DNA of 64,000 bases. Origin: Acidimicrobiaceae bacterium. Lineage in GTDB: Bacteria > Actinomycetota > Acidimicrobiia > Acidimicrobiales > RAAP-2. Shown here one piece after another: positions 1 to 7,614 of the stretch. The position numbers were made by a program, and so were the translations under genes. Position 1 is the first letter of the stretch, and every line of letters starts with the position of its first letter. Below the pieces are notes generated by a model. The model did no database searches, was not told the DNA's origin, and worked only from the letters and a program-made list of their open reading frames with translations. The DNA is taken from contig PKWW01000020.1 in NCBI GenBank assembly GCA_003132165.1, positions 1 through 64,000 on the forward strand, given 5' to 3'.

Positions 1-1
1 G

Positions 2-75
2 TGGGCGCTGAGGGACTCGAACCCCCGACCTGCTGAGTGTAAATCAGCTGCTCTAACCAACTGAGCTAAGCGCCC
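2..75 (-). tRNA. tRNA-Val (anticodon TAC)
   Basis: On the minus strand a complete cloverleaf can be folded: 7-bp acceptor stem (3-9 with 69-75), D arm with GCTCAGTTGGTTAGAGC, anticodon arm GCTGA-TTTACAC-TCAGC giving anticodon TAC (valine, GTA/GTG codons), and T arm with the GGTTCGAGTCC core. The discriminator base is A at position 2. The 3' terminal CCA would lie at the window edge and cannot be judged. Confidence 0.95.
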
Positions 76-233
76 GCAAAGTACGAGTCTAGACCCCCCA
101 TGAATTATTCCATTGCCGCAACTCGCTGCGTACGCCGTGCATTCGTTCAAAGTTCACCGATCATCACCCCGCACGCTACGAATTACGCCCTGTTCATGGT
201 GCGGCAAACACTCTGCGCACGCCTCCCACGAAG

Positions 234-265
234 CACCTGATTCGGATGTACATTCGAATCAGGTG
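234..265. repeat. Perfect 11-bp inverted repeat
   Basis: CACCTGATTCG (234-244) is followed after 10 nt by its exact reverse complement CGAATCAGGTG (255-265). It could form an RNA hairpin or be a dimeric operator. The right arm ends 16 nt before the ATG of the small ORF at 281, so it would sit in that gene's leader. Confidence 0.6.
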
Positions 266-280
266 AGAGGAAAGAGGCTG

Positions 281-412
281 ATGAATAAGTTCAAGCTCTC
301 AAAGTGGATACCGTCAACGAGAAAGACGCGCGGCAAGTCGCATGAGGAGTTGCAGTCATCGTCCCAGAACGTCCGCCATCGCGCCAACCGCTACTGGACT
401 CGCCGTCCCTAG
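281..412 (+). CDS. Possible small basic protein (43 aa)
   Basis: The reading frame starts at an ATG preceded by purine-rich GAGAGG (265-270) and AAAGAGG (271-277), so ribosome binding is plausible. The 43-residue product is strongly basic (many Lys/Arg, ending RYWTRRP) and has no signal peptide or membrane segment. I recognise no family. It follows the inverted repeat at 234-265. It may be a genuine small protein or chance; the lack of a conserved motif keeps confidence low. Confidence 0.25.
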   Translation: MNKFKLSKWIPSTRKTRGKSHEELQSSSQNVRHRANRYWTRRP

Positions 413-486
413 TCCGTCGCCACTCCCGTCGGAGTCCGCAATCGGGGCGATTGTAATTCGCGGACATTTTGGAAAGTGATTCGGCC

Positions 487-1395
487 ATGAGCACGATTTC
501 TACTAACGAACCCAGGGAATCGGCGCTGACGGTGGGCGAACTGATTCGCTCGCTGCTGAGCGGTGAGGTTGCTGGAATGATACGGAACGATCCGATTGCC
601 CGCATTGGTGACGAGCCCGAGGGGGTCCATCAGTTGCGGGTATGTGCGCGGCGTTTGCGTTCGGAATTGAGGGTGGTGTCACCCGCGCTCAAGCCCGCAC
701 CGACGAGACAACTCTTGCGCGAACTGAAATGGCTGGGCGGTGCTCTCGGCACGCAGAGGGATTTGGATGTTTTGGTCACCGTTCTCACTTCGGCCTTCTC
801 GTCGGTTGGCGTCCCCGCGGTCTCGTCATTGGACCGACTCGAACAACACCGAGTAGAGGAACTGGAGAAGGGGCGGGAACTTCTCAACTCCAAGCGCTAC
901 CGAAGGCTCATTCGCGAATTGGCCGTGAGCGTGGTCGACCCTCCCCTACTCGTGGCGGCGGATGAACCGGCCGTCGAACTCGTCCTGCCGGGACTCACGC
1001 AAGCTCTTCGATCGCTCTATGCCGTCGTCGATGGCTACGGGCCGGACCCGACGTACACCGAATTACACCAGATCCGAATTGTGACCAAGAGGGCGCGATA
1101 TGCGGCGGCCGTCGCCGCCCCGCTGCTCGGAAAGACCGCCACGGACATCGCCCGAGCGCTCGAAGAAGTGCAGACAGTACTCGGCGACTTGCATGATCGG
1201 GTCGTCGCCATTGAGTACCTTCACGCTCACATGGGTGGAGATCGCGATGACGTCTCGACCCGCGAGCACGTTGGGCAAGCGACCATCTCACTACAGCATT
1301 CGATCAGCACGTTGGCGACGAAGTGGCGCGACCCGTTCGCTCGAGCGCGCGTCGAAGGCGGAAGTCTGCCTAAACCGCGCCTTCACCCAGCATGA
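487..1395 (+). CDS. CHAD domain protein
   Basis: The 302-residue protein has the repeated helical pattern of CHAD domains: conserved His/Arg helices such as VHQLRVCARRLRSEL near the N terminus, LGGALGTQRDLDVL, and a second HQIRIVTKRARY segment in the middle. CHAD domains are known to bind inorganic polyphosphate through these basic residues and often accompany CYTH triphosphatases, which are not seen nearby. The ATG at 487 is preferred over an in-frame TTG at 469 because GGAAAG lies 10 nt upstream of it. The 3' end overlaps the convergent IMPase-family gene by 26 nt. Confidence 0.85.
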   Translation: MSTISTNEPRESALTVGELIRSLLSGEVAGMIRNDPIARIGDEPEGVHQLRVCARRLRSELRVVSPALKPAPTRQLLRELKWLGGALGTQRDLDVLVTVLTSAFSSVGVPAVSSLDRLEQHRVEELEKGRELLNSKRYRRLIRELAVSVVDPPLLVAADEPAVELVLPGLTQALRSLYAVVDGYGPDPTYTELHQIRIVTKRARYAAAVAAPLLGKTATDIARALEEVQTVLGDLHDRVVAIEYLHAHMGGDRDDVSTREHVGQATISLQHSISTLATKWRDPFARARVEGGSLPKPRLHPA

Positions 1396-2101
1396 ACCCG
1401 AGCAGTTCCGGAGTGGCACAGAATACCGGGCGTCGCAGCACGGCCTGGGAAGTCTCGAGTTCCTCGGCGCGGTAGTCACCGCCGACGGCCCCCGCCTCTC
1501 GAGAGATCAGCAGACCCGCAAGGTAGTCCCAGGGGTTGAGCGTGGAGTGCTGTGCGACCCCGTAGACATCGAGCGATCCGTCGGCGACCAAACAGATCTC
1601 TAGGCTGGCCGAGCCCATCGCTCGCAGTTGCGCCCATCCGAGATGGCGGGACGGCAGCCCGGAGAAGCTCATGATCGATTGGGCAACGTCAACGCGTCCG
1701 CTGGCTTGGATCGTCTGACCGTCACGGGTAGCGCCAGCACCCTTCTCAGCTTCGAAAAGCTCACCAGTCGCCTGGTTCATCACCAGGCCCGCGATCAATT
1801 CCTCGTTTCGCATGACCGCGATGCTCGTCGCATAGAACGGTATGCCGCGATCGCAATTGGTCGACCCGTCTATCGGGTCGACAACGACCGTGAGCGGCCC
1901 GTCGCCCGTGACACCCGACTCCTCGCTCACCACGCGAAAGCCCGCACCTCCGAGAATTCGCAACGCCACCTCATCAGCGACAAGATCCAAGTGGTACTGG
2001 GTCTCGCGCAGACCCGAATAGCCACGTCCCCGATGGGATTTCACGGCATTGCCGATCTCGAGCGCGCACTCGCGCAGTGGGGCGAATATGGAATCACTCA
2101 C
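1370..2101 (-). CDS. Inositol monophosphatase family protein
   Basis: This 243-residue protein carries the metal-binding signature of the IMPase/FBPase superfamily: VSEES supplies the first acidic ligand, VVDPIDGSTN the central DPxDGT/S motif, and LNPWDYLAG the distal WD motif. Members hydrolyse inositol phosphate, histidinol phosphate or related sugar phosphates using Mg2+; the sequence alone does not say which. The GTG start at 2101 has a TACCGT hexamer exactly 6 nt upstream, fitting a leaderless mRNA. It is monocistronic, convergent with the CHAD gene and divergent from the gene at 2142. Confidence 0.85.
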   Translation of the reverse strand: MSDSIFAPLRECALEIGNAVKSHRGRGYSGLRETQYHLDLVADEVALRILGGAGFRVVSEESGVTGDGPLTVVVDPIDGSTNCDRGIPFYATSIAVMRNEELIAGLVMNQATGELFEAEKGAGATRDGQTIQASGRVDVAQSIMSFSGLPSRHLGWAQLRAMGSASLEICLVADGSLDVYGVAQHSTLNPWDYLAGLLISREAGAVGGDYRAEELETSQAVLRRPVFCATPELLGFMLGEGAV

Positions 2102-2107
2102 GTAGTC

Positions 2108-2113
2108 ACGGTA
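2108..2113 (-). promoter_or_regulatory. -10 element TACCGT, leaderless start of IMPase gene
   Basis: On the minus strand TACCGT ends 6 nt before the GTG start at 2101, so transcription would begin at the start codon. Confidence 0.55.
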
Positions 2114-2127
2114 GTTCCAATGGGGGC

Positions 2128-2133
2128 TAACCT
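2128..2133 (+). promoter_or_regulatory. -10 element TAACCT upstream of gene at 2142
   Basis: TAACCT ends 8 nt before the ATG at 2142, consistent with a leaderless or nearly leaderless transcript. Confidence 0.5.
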
Positions 2134-2141
2134 AAGAGGCA

Positions 2142-2699
2142 ATGGCCGCCATTGATGTCGCTGGTTTCGTCGCAGATCTAAAAGACCACGCAGTGACCCA
2201 CGGTTTTCACGTCCACGATGAGCGTCACTTCGTTGAGACATATTCCCTGCGCCAGGCCTGGGAAGTCGACCTGCACCCCGAAGACGGCTGCGGTGGTCCC
2301 GTGGACCTACATATCGAATTGGACGTCGACCCTCGAACGCTGCTCGCGTTCGAGGACGCGGTGCTCGGCCTGCCCGACGAAGTGGACCCGCCCGACGAGT
2401 TCCATTTTCCGCTCGTGCTGACCTGGACCCTCCCCCCGATGCCGCACGGTCCGGACCTCTTGCGTCTCGCCATCGACCTCGCCCCTATTGGCGGCATGGA
2501 GATGCCCCTCGAGGTGACGGCCACCGACTCCTTCGCCTCGCCCACCGAAGGTAGCGAGCGGCGGATTTCGATCGTCGCGCGCCGGGCAATCTCACTCAGT
2601 CAGGTCGCCAAGGGCGAAGACCCACTCTGTGACGTCTTCGAGCGCGGGCGCAGCGTCAGCGACTTCTTGCTGCAGGCTGCCGACTCGTGGCTCGGTTAG
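2142..2699 (+). CDS. Conserved-looking hypothetical protein
   Basis: An acidic 185-residue soluble protein, rich in Asp/Glu/Pro, with no signal peptide, membrane segment or catalytic motif that I recognise. The ordered motifs WEVDLHPEDGCGGPVDLHIELDVDP-like (residues about 40-65) suggest a folded domain rather than chance coding, and codon use matches neighbouring genes. The ATG is preceded by TAACCT at leaderless spacing. Its end overlaps the start of the putative lipoprotein gene by 13 nt, so the two are probably co-transcribed. Function unknown. Confidence 0.7.
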   Translation: MAAIDVAGFVADLKDHAVTHGFHVHDERHFVETYSLRQAWEVDLHPEDGCGGPVDLHIELDVDPRTLLAFEDAVLGLPDEVDPPDEFHFPLVLTWTLPPMPHGPDLLRLAIDLAPIGGMEMPLEVTATDSFASPTEGSERRISIVARRAISLSQVAKGEDPLCDVFERGRSVSDFLLQAADSWLG

Positions 2700-3061
2700 G
2701 CCGCTTCGCTCGCGCCACCGGCCCACTGCTCGCGGCTGGCGTGCTGCTCGCGTCGTGCGGAGTGGGTGGTGCCGTCGCCGACGCCAAGACCTCGTGCGGA
2801 TACGTCCACAAAGCCCTCGCGCTGCAGGCCCAGAGCGAGACACCCGGATTGTCGAGCGCCGAGCAGTCGAAACTTCAGGCCAACGCCATGGGTGAACTAT
2901 TGAAGGGCACGCCATCGGCTGCGGCGGCGACTTCGATCGATGGAAGTTGGAATCCCCTTGAGACCACGATCAACGAAGCCGAGCGGGTTCCGCTGACGAA
3001 TCTCATACCCGCGCTGACAAGACTGTGCAAGGTGGCGGACTCGAGTTCGCCCTACCTGTAG
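2687..3061 (+). CDS. Putative small lipoprotein
   Basis: The 124-residue product begins with a basic, then hydrophobic stretch ending in LLASCG, a good lipobox: Cys at about residue 25 would be lipidated after cleavage by signal peptidase II. The mature part is Ala/Ser-rich with two further Cys (near SCGYVH and RLCKV), which could form a disulfide outside the membrane. The GTG start lies within the end of the preceding gene (13-nt overlap), suggesting coupled translation. No family recognised; the export prediction is the only functional hint. Confidence 0.7.
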   Translation: MARLGRFARATGPLLAAGVLLASCGVGGAVADAKTSCGYVHKALALQAQSETPGLSSAEQSKLQANAMGELLKGTPSAAAATSIDGSWNPLETTINEAERVPLTNLIPALTRLCKVADSSSPYL

Positions 3062-3064
3062 GCG

Positions 3065-3403
3065 CTACTGCGCAAAGCGCTCGTAGAGCCAACTGAGCGA
3101 GTTCTCCTCGAGCATGGCGTCCTCCCAGCCCAGGATTTGATCCTCGAGGGCCGCGAGCGACGCGACCTTGCCGATCACTACGACCGTGAGATCGCTGATC
3201 ATCTCGTCCGAGACGAGAAAATCACCGAAGATGTCCTCGTTGACGACGGCTTCGGGTTCGACCATCAGGTAGAGCTCGCCAGTCGCCTCGACCCACGACA
3301 ACTCGTACTCGTTGTCCGAAGCGTCACTCCACTCTGAGCCGAATTCAAACTCTGCGCTCTCGCGACGGGCTTCGTTCTGTTCGTAAAAGGATTCAATGTC
3401 CAT
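3065..3403 (-). CDS. Acidic hypothetical protein (112 aa)
   Basis: A small, very acidic protein (about one third Asp/Glu) that begins MDIESFYEQNEARR and ends SWLYERFAQ. It has no membrane segment or known motif. The alternation of hydrophobic and acidic residues in the centre (for example ELYLMVEPEAVV) suggests beta strands of a compact domain. The ATG at 3403 has TAGTCT exactly 6 nt upstream, which supports both the start and a real promoter. It ends 3 nt from the convergent lipoprotein gene. Function unknown. Confidence 0.65.
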   Translation of the reverse strand: MDIESFYEQNEARRESAEFEFGSEWSDASDNEYELSWVEATGELYLMVEPEAVVNEDIFGDFLVSDEMISDLTVVVIGKVASLAALEDQILGWEDAMLEENSLSWLYERFAQ

Positions 3404-3409
3404 AGAGCA

Positions 3410-3415
3410 AGACTA
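3410..3415 (-). promoter_or_regulatory. -10 element TAGTCT, leaderless start at 3403
   Basis: TAGTCT on the minus strand ends 6 nt before the ATG at 3403, the spacing expected for a leaderless mRNA. Confidence 0.5.
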
Positions 3416-3539
3416 CGTCGCCACTATGTGCGTTGTGAAGTGCGCACGCAAGGTCATTCTGTCGGTCATGAGAAATGGACTCGCGCTGGTCGTCGCACTG
3501 GGAGCACTGCGGTGCGCGCCTGGCCCTCTACTGGGCCCC

Positions 3540-4241
3540 ATGACAACTAAAACTGACGTATTGGGACAGCTTCGCCGAGAGTGGGAGCGCGCGGGGCGAA
3601 CGAGCGGCGCCAGAAAATCCTTCCAAACACTGCGCGAGCGCCATCCGCTGCTCGACCTGGCGGCATTGGACGACCTTTGCGATGTCGTGAACATCCTCGA
3701 GGCGGCCGGCGGCCGGTGTGTACTGGAGCGGGCCGAGATCGTTCGCGCCCTGCTCGAAGATGCCGCGGATCCACTGGTGCACCGCACGTTGCTCCAGACC
3801 ATGCTGCCGGGCATCGTGAGCGTGTGCCGTCAACTGCGATTCGGCGACGGCATCATCAAAGACCCGAGCGAGATGCTCGGCGTGGCCCTCGGGCTCGCGA
3901 GTGAACTACTCGTCGACTGGTCAGGCCAGTCGCGCCAATACGCGGCGCCAGACATACTCTCGGCGCTACGGGGCCGACTCCGACGATGGATGCTCAAGGA
4001 GAAGGCGTCAATGCAAGTCGTCGCCTACTTCGAACACACCGACGTTCCCGCCAGTGAAGACTCGCCACTGCTCACGCGACTGGGGAGCTTTCGCGGCAGT
4101 CAATACGAACGGATCGCCCGTCTCACCTACTCGCGCGTCTTCGAGGGTCGGTCGTTACGCGATCTCGCGAAAGAAGACTGCTCCTCGACCGGCTCGCTCC
4201 AGGCCGAGCTCCAGCATTTCGCCGTTCGCCACCTCATCTAG
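3540..4241 (+). CDS. Hypothetical protein with a sigma-region-4-like C terminus
   Basis: A helical, soluble protein of 233 residues from the ATG at 3540; the frame is open further upstream (other ATGs at 3426 and 3468) but that part overlaps or abuts the divergent gene and adds a short hydrophobic run, so the start is uncertain. The last 45 residues (QYERIARLTYSRVFEGRSLR onward) look like a helix-turn-helix of the sigma-70 region 4 kind: 'tyrosine-arginine rich helix, then RSLRDLAKE'. No region 2 is visible, so it is not a normal sigma factor. It lies 65 nt upstream of a secreted protein and the BTAD regulator in the same direction. Confidence 0.6.
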   Translation: MTTKTDVLGQLRREWERAGRTSGARKSFQTLRERHPLLDLAALDDLCDVVNILEAAGGRCVLERAEIVRALLEDAADPLVHRTLLQTMLPGIVSVCRQLRFGDGIIKDPSEMLGVALGLASELLVDWSGQSRQYAAPDILSALRGRLRRWMLKEKASMQVVAYFEHTDVPASEDSPLLTRLGSFRGSQYERIARLTYSRVFEGRSLRDLAKEDCSSTGSLQAELQHFAVRHLI

Positions 4242-4291
4242 AACCAGCAAAGGTTTTTCATTCGTGAATAGCAATTTTCCTCCAATGCCCC

Positions 4292-4297
4292 TAACCT
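4292..4297 (+). promoter_or_regulatory. Putative -10 element TAACCT before gene at 4307
   Basis: TAACCT ends 9 nt before the ATG at 4307, slightly longer than the 6-8 nt seen at the best leaderless candidates in this window. Confidence 0.4.
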
Positions 4298-4306
4298 GCG
4301 AGGATT

Positions 4307-4849
4307 ATGGTGAGCCGCCGCTTTTCTTTCAGAAGTGCCCACCTCCTGATGTGGTCGAGTCCACTGCTGTTACTGGTGCTCGTCTTCACACTGACGGGCT
4401 CGACCCCTTCGGTCGCCAAGCAACGCCCGGACACCGTTTCGACACCAGTCACAACGATCAGCCCCACGACGTCAACGAAGCGGGCACCGGTCACGACAAC
4501 GTCAACAACAACGACAACGACGGCCAACGAGGCGAGCGGCTCTCACTACGTCAGCTCGACAAGTTCGACCGTGAAGTCGACCGCGCCCGAGCCCGTCGCG
4601 AACGTGCCGAGCGGCGCAACGGGAGGAAATCTGGGTCCCGCGCTTCGAGTCGTCGACGTCCCCCTGCAGGGGCCCGGATCGTGGACGCTGAGCGCCAGCG
4701 CTCAAACGAGCGATCTGCTGGTCTGCGCGACAACCAGCCAGACCGTCGACACATCCATCACGGTGGAAAACAACCAGAGTTGTCAACTCGAGATCACCTC
4801 AACCAGTCCAGGGGTGTCGCTCACATGGCAACTTATTCCAACTCCGTAA
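4307..4849 (+). CDS. Secreted Thr/Ser-rich protein
   Basis: The 180-residue protein starts with a basic segment and a hydrophobic stretch (about residues 14-32, WSSPLLLLVLVFTLTG) typical of a Sec signal or membrane anchor. Next comes a low-complexity stalk of about 60 residues made largely of Thr, Ser and Pro, including a run of Thr, then a C-terminal domain with two Cys (LVCATT and SCQLE) that may pair. It overlaps the BTAD gene by 25 nt, so the two are likely an operon. Surface or periplasm-like location is inferred; no enzyme motif is visible. Confidence 0.65.
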   Translation: MVSRRFSFRSAHLLMWSSPLLLLVLVFTLTGSTPSVAKQRPDTVSTPVTTISPTTSTKRAPVTTTSTTTTTTANEASGSHYVSSTSSTVKSTAPEPVANVPSGATGGNLGPALRVVDVPLQGPGSWTLSASAQTSDLLVCATTSQTVDTSITVENNQSCQLEITSTSPGVSLTWQLIPTP

Positions 4850-6594
4850 GACGATTCAGCACCGGGCCGCTGCACGGTACCGCGCTCGCCATCTACTTCG
4901 TTCTCTTGCCCTACGTGGTGACGACCAAGTGGGAGCTCACCCGTCGCGAGGCGAACGGTGCGTTGGTCCGATTCCTGCTCGTGGTGCTCGCAATCTTCTG
5001 GTTGATCTTCATCCTCCAGGTCATTCTCAACATCGCTCGACTTCGCCGGGGTGTACATACGGCCGCGGGTGGCAGTGCCTGGTTGGCGGGCCTCATCGTG
5101 GCGGTGCTGCCCTTTCTCGTCGCGGGCGCCGCGTCCGCGGCCAATCAGGCGACACCGACGAGCCTCAACGCGCGCATCGCGGACACCTCATGGCTCGCAC
5201 CATCGACTGCGGTGACGGCGAAACCCGAGATACCTCGTCATCGACCGAGCCCGCCGACCCCGACGCCCGTCACGACCCTCTCAGCCGTTCCCATGGCTCT
5301 CATGGCCAAACGCCGCCACGACCTGTTACGCCAGCAGCAGTTCGATCACGAAGAAGAGATCGATGACGTCATAGAACTACTCAGGGCCTACAACCCGCAG
5401 CTCGTGGCCCAGCTTCGCCACCTAATGGGCAGCAATCTGGATGGCGTCGTTCACGTACCGGCGAACCTCGACGGTGGCGAGATCTCGCACGACACGGACC
5501 CCCTGGTCGCGTGCGCCCTCACCCAGGACCTGGACGGCCTGGTCGTGGCCTACGCGAGAGAAGGTGGCCAGTTGCAAATCGACGCGAAGTGGAGCGGCGA
5601 TGACGTCATGGCCTCAGTGGTGGCGATGCACGATGGTCGGCTCTCGTTCTGCCGCGACGAGAGTGAGCTGCTGCGCGCCCTCGCGACACGAGTGCTGCGC
5701 AACACCTTGGTGGTGTATTTGGGCATCGCTCGTGATCTGGACGACGAACTGCGCGCTTGCTGCGTGACCCTCGCGCCGAAGGTGCGAGCTGAAGCGAAGA
5801 CGGCCTACGAGTACTCGCAGTCGTCGGTTTCGTCCTCACCGCGTGGCACGTTGTCGGGCGACGTCCGCATCGAGCTCTTGCGGGCCGATCCGCAGATTAC
5901 CGGGCTCGCCGAGCCGTTCACTCCAACATTGCGACGTCGCTGCGTCGAGATGGTCGCCTATCTCGCGCTGCACCGAGGTGAACCGGTCACGGGCGACCGG
6001 CTTCGCGCGAGGGTGCTCAGCCACGCCGACGTCGACGCGTCGAGCCGGACCCTGGCGAACACGGCCAGCGCGGTGCGGCGAAGTCTCGGCACCAGTAGCA
6101 AGGGCCCGCGACTGCACGCCGTGACGTCGGCCGGGTTGTATTCGACCCATGGACTCACGAGCGACGTCGAGATGTTCCACACGCTGATCGGTCGGGCCCG
6201 AGGGCTCTCGAACACCGAAGCCGCATCGCTCGCGCACGAAGCGCTGCTGCTCGTGCGTGGTGAGCCGCTCGCCAGCGCGCTGCGGGGCTTCGAGTGGTTC
6301 CTCGCCGAGGGTCACAATGCACGCTTGCAGCGCGACGGCGAGTGGGCGGCTCTCGCCCTGCACCACGATTCGCTGGTCCGTGAGGATTTCGAGTTGGCCT
6401 TCTGGTCGCTGCAACAGGGCCTGTTGATCGACTCCTACAGTGATGTCCTGCTGGAAGCGCTCGCGCGCGTCCCGCGGCTACGCCAGTTTGGAGGCGATGG
6501 AACCAGCCGAACGAAGCACGAGCCCGTCGGCGCCGGCGGCACTGTAGCGGTGGGATGGTCGTTCGCGCGCCTCGGCAACCAGGTCAGCGAGTAA
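4825..6594 (+). CDS. Membrane-anchored winged-helix/BTAD regulator
   Basis: From the ATG at 4825 the protein has 589 residues. Three hydrophobic segments (about 15-33, 47-70, 84-106) precede a Pro/Thr linker (137-155). The middle part (165-330) is an uncharacterised soluble region. Residues about 365-440 resemble the OmpR-like winged helix of SARP regulators (RRCVEMVAYLALHRGEPVTG, then ANTASAVRRSLG), and 445-553 fit a bacterial transcriptional activator domain (helical repeats, DVEMFHTLIGRA, LLIDSYSDVLLEAL). SARP regulators are normally soluble; here the DNA-binding module is tethered to the membrane. The gene overlaps the preceding secreted-protein gene by 25 nt and the convergent ddl by 117 nt. 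The long frame stays open upstream of 4825 but that part is an out-of-frame shadow. Confidence 0.7.
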   Translation: MATYSNSVRRFSTGPLHGTALAIYFVLLPYVVTTKWELTRREANGALVRFLLVVLAIFWLIFILQVILNIARLRRGVHTAAGGSAWLAGLIVAVLPFLVAGAASAANQATPTSLNARIADTSWLAPSTAVTAKPEIPRHRPSPPTPTPVTTLSAVPMALMAKRRHDLLRQQQFDHEEEIDDVIELLRAYNPQLVAQLRHLMGSNLDGVVHVPANLDGGEISHDTDPLVACALTQDLDGLVVAYAREGGQLQIDAKWSGDDVMASVVAMHDGRLSFCRDESELLRALATRVLRNTLVVYLGIARDLDDELRACCVTLAPKVRAEAKTAYEYSQSSVSSSPRGTLSGDVRIELLRADPQITGLAEPFTPTLRRRCVEMVAYLALHRGEPVTGDRLRARVLSHADVDASSRTLANTASAVRRSLGTSSKGPRLHAVTSAGLYSTHGLTSDVEMFHTLIGRARGLSNTEAASLAHEALLLVRGEPLASALRGFEWFLAEGHNARLQRDGEWAALALHHDSLVREDFELAFWSLQQGLLIDSYSDVLLEALARVPRLRQFGGDGTSRTKHEPVGAGGTVAVGWSFARLGNQVSE

Positions 6595-7584
6595 CTGGGA
6601 GAACGCGAGTGGTGGATCGACGAACAGATGCTTGGAAAGTGATCCGGGAATCGTATTGATCTCGTTCACGTAGAGCTCGCTGTCACTGGCCAGAAAGTCG
6701 ATACGGGCAACGCCTCTCACCGACGCCAGCGCGGCGATCGTCCTGGTGTGGTCGCGTACCGCCTCCTCCTGGCCCGGCGCCAGAACGGCGGGTAGCTCCC
6801 TCGGTGCCGAGACCATTCCTTCGCCGCCCACGTACTTATCGCGGTAATCGAGGATCTCGGCGGTGCTCGAGCGCCTGATGGGCTTCTCGATTGCCGACAA
6901 CGACAACTGCGGATACGTGCGAAGCGCGATTTGGATATCGGTCAGATCCTGACGGAATGGCTCGACCACACAGCCGCGCGCCAGATGCACGTTCGAGGTG
7001 AGTCGTGCTCGAGCCGTGGCGAGGTCCGCCACGACATCGATACCGATGGAGGAACCGCCGAAGCGCGGCTTCAAGATGTAAGGCCCCTCGAAGGACAACG
7101 ACTGGGTGTCCTCGCTCAACAACGCGCGCGGCAACGTGGGAAGCCCCGCGGCCGCGATCACGGCGCCGAATGCCCACTTGTCCATGCCCAGAGCCGCACC
7201 GGCGACACTGGGACCGCTATAGCGAACTCCCGCGAGATCGAGGACCGCCTGCAGTGTCCCGTCCTCACCCGGTCCACCGTGGGTCGCGAGCACCACCGCG
7301 TCAAGGTCGAGGCGACGGTCCTTGCCCATTCGCCCGCCGACGGTGAAAAAACCACCCAGGTCGCCTTCGCGAAGGCTCAATTCAATCGAACCTTTCGGAA
7401 GTCCCTCAAGGAACGACTCAGCTTCGACGCCCGCGGGCACCTGGTAGAACGCACCGGTCTTGGTCCAATAGATCCCGAGCGTGTCCGAACTGTTCCGTTG
7501 CATTTCACGCAGGGCCAGCAGGCCCGTGAGGATAGAAATATCGTGTTCGGGCGTCGGTCCCCCGAAAAGCACACCAATAGTCAC
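6478..7584 (-). CDS. ddl: D-alanine--D-alanine ligase
   Basis: A 368-residue ATP-grasp enzyme that joins two D-alanines for peptidoglycan precursors in the cytoplasm. Family motifs are clear: N-terminal VLFGGPTPEHDIS, THGGPGEDGTLQ, the ATP-binding ILKPRFGGSSIGI and the Mg-binding NEINTIPGSLS close to the C terminus. About 35 residues follow the usual family end, and this tail lies where the gene overlaps the opposing BTAD gene. It is the last gene of an operon with the alpha/beta hydrolase and murF, 30 nt downstream of murF. A related ligase with another substrate cannot be excluded because MurF next to it is atypical. Confidence 0.9.
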   Translation of the reverse strand: MTIGVLFGGPTPEHDISILTGLLALREMQRNSSDTLGIYWTKTGAFYQVPAGVEAESFLEGLPKGSIELSLREGDLGGFFTVGGRMGKDRRLDLDAVVLATHGGPGEDGTLQAVLDLAGVRYSGPSVAGAALGMDKWAFGAVIAAAGLPTLPRALLSEDTQSLSFEGPYILKPRFGGSSIGIDVVADLATARARLTSNVHLARGCVVEPFRQDLTDIQIALRTYPQLSLSAIEKPIRRSSTAEILDYRDKYVGGEGMVSAPRELPAVLAPGQEEAVRDHTRTIAALASVRGVARIDFLASDSELYVNEINTIPGSLSKHLFVDPPLAFSQLLADLVAEARERPSHRYSAAGADGLVLRSAGSIASKLA

Positions 7585-7614
7585 CGAACACCTCGTAACG
7601 ACGTCATCAAGAAA

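Larger units (their letters stand above)
76..486. other. Intergenic region between tRNA-Val and CHAD gene
   Basis: A 411-bp stretch without a confidently identified gene. It holds a perfect 11-bp inverted repeat (234-265) and, just downstream, a small basic ORF (281-412), both listed separately. The remaining sequence shows no RNA fold or promoter that I can defend. Confidence 0.6.

Noticed and set aside
3901..4824. Upstream part of a long open frame continuing into the BTAD gene (would give an 897-residue protein)
   Set aside because: It overlaps two better-supported genes in other frames, has biased low-complexity composition typical of a shadow frame, and family similarity begins only after the ATG at 4825.
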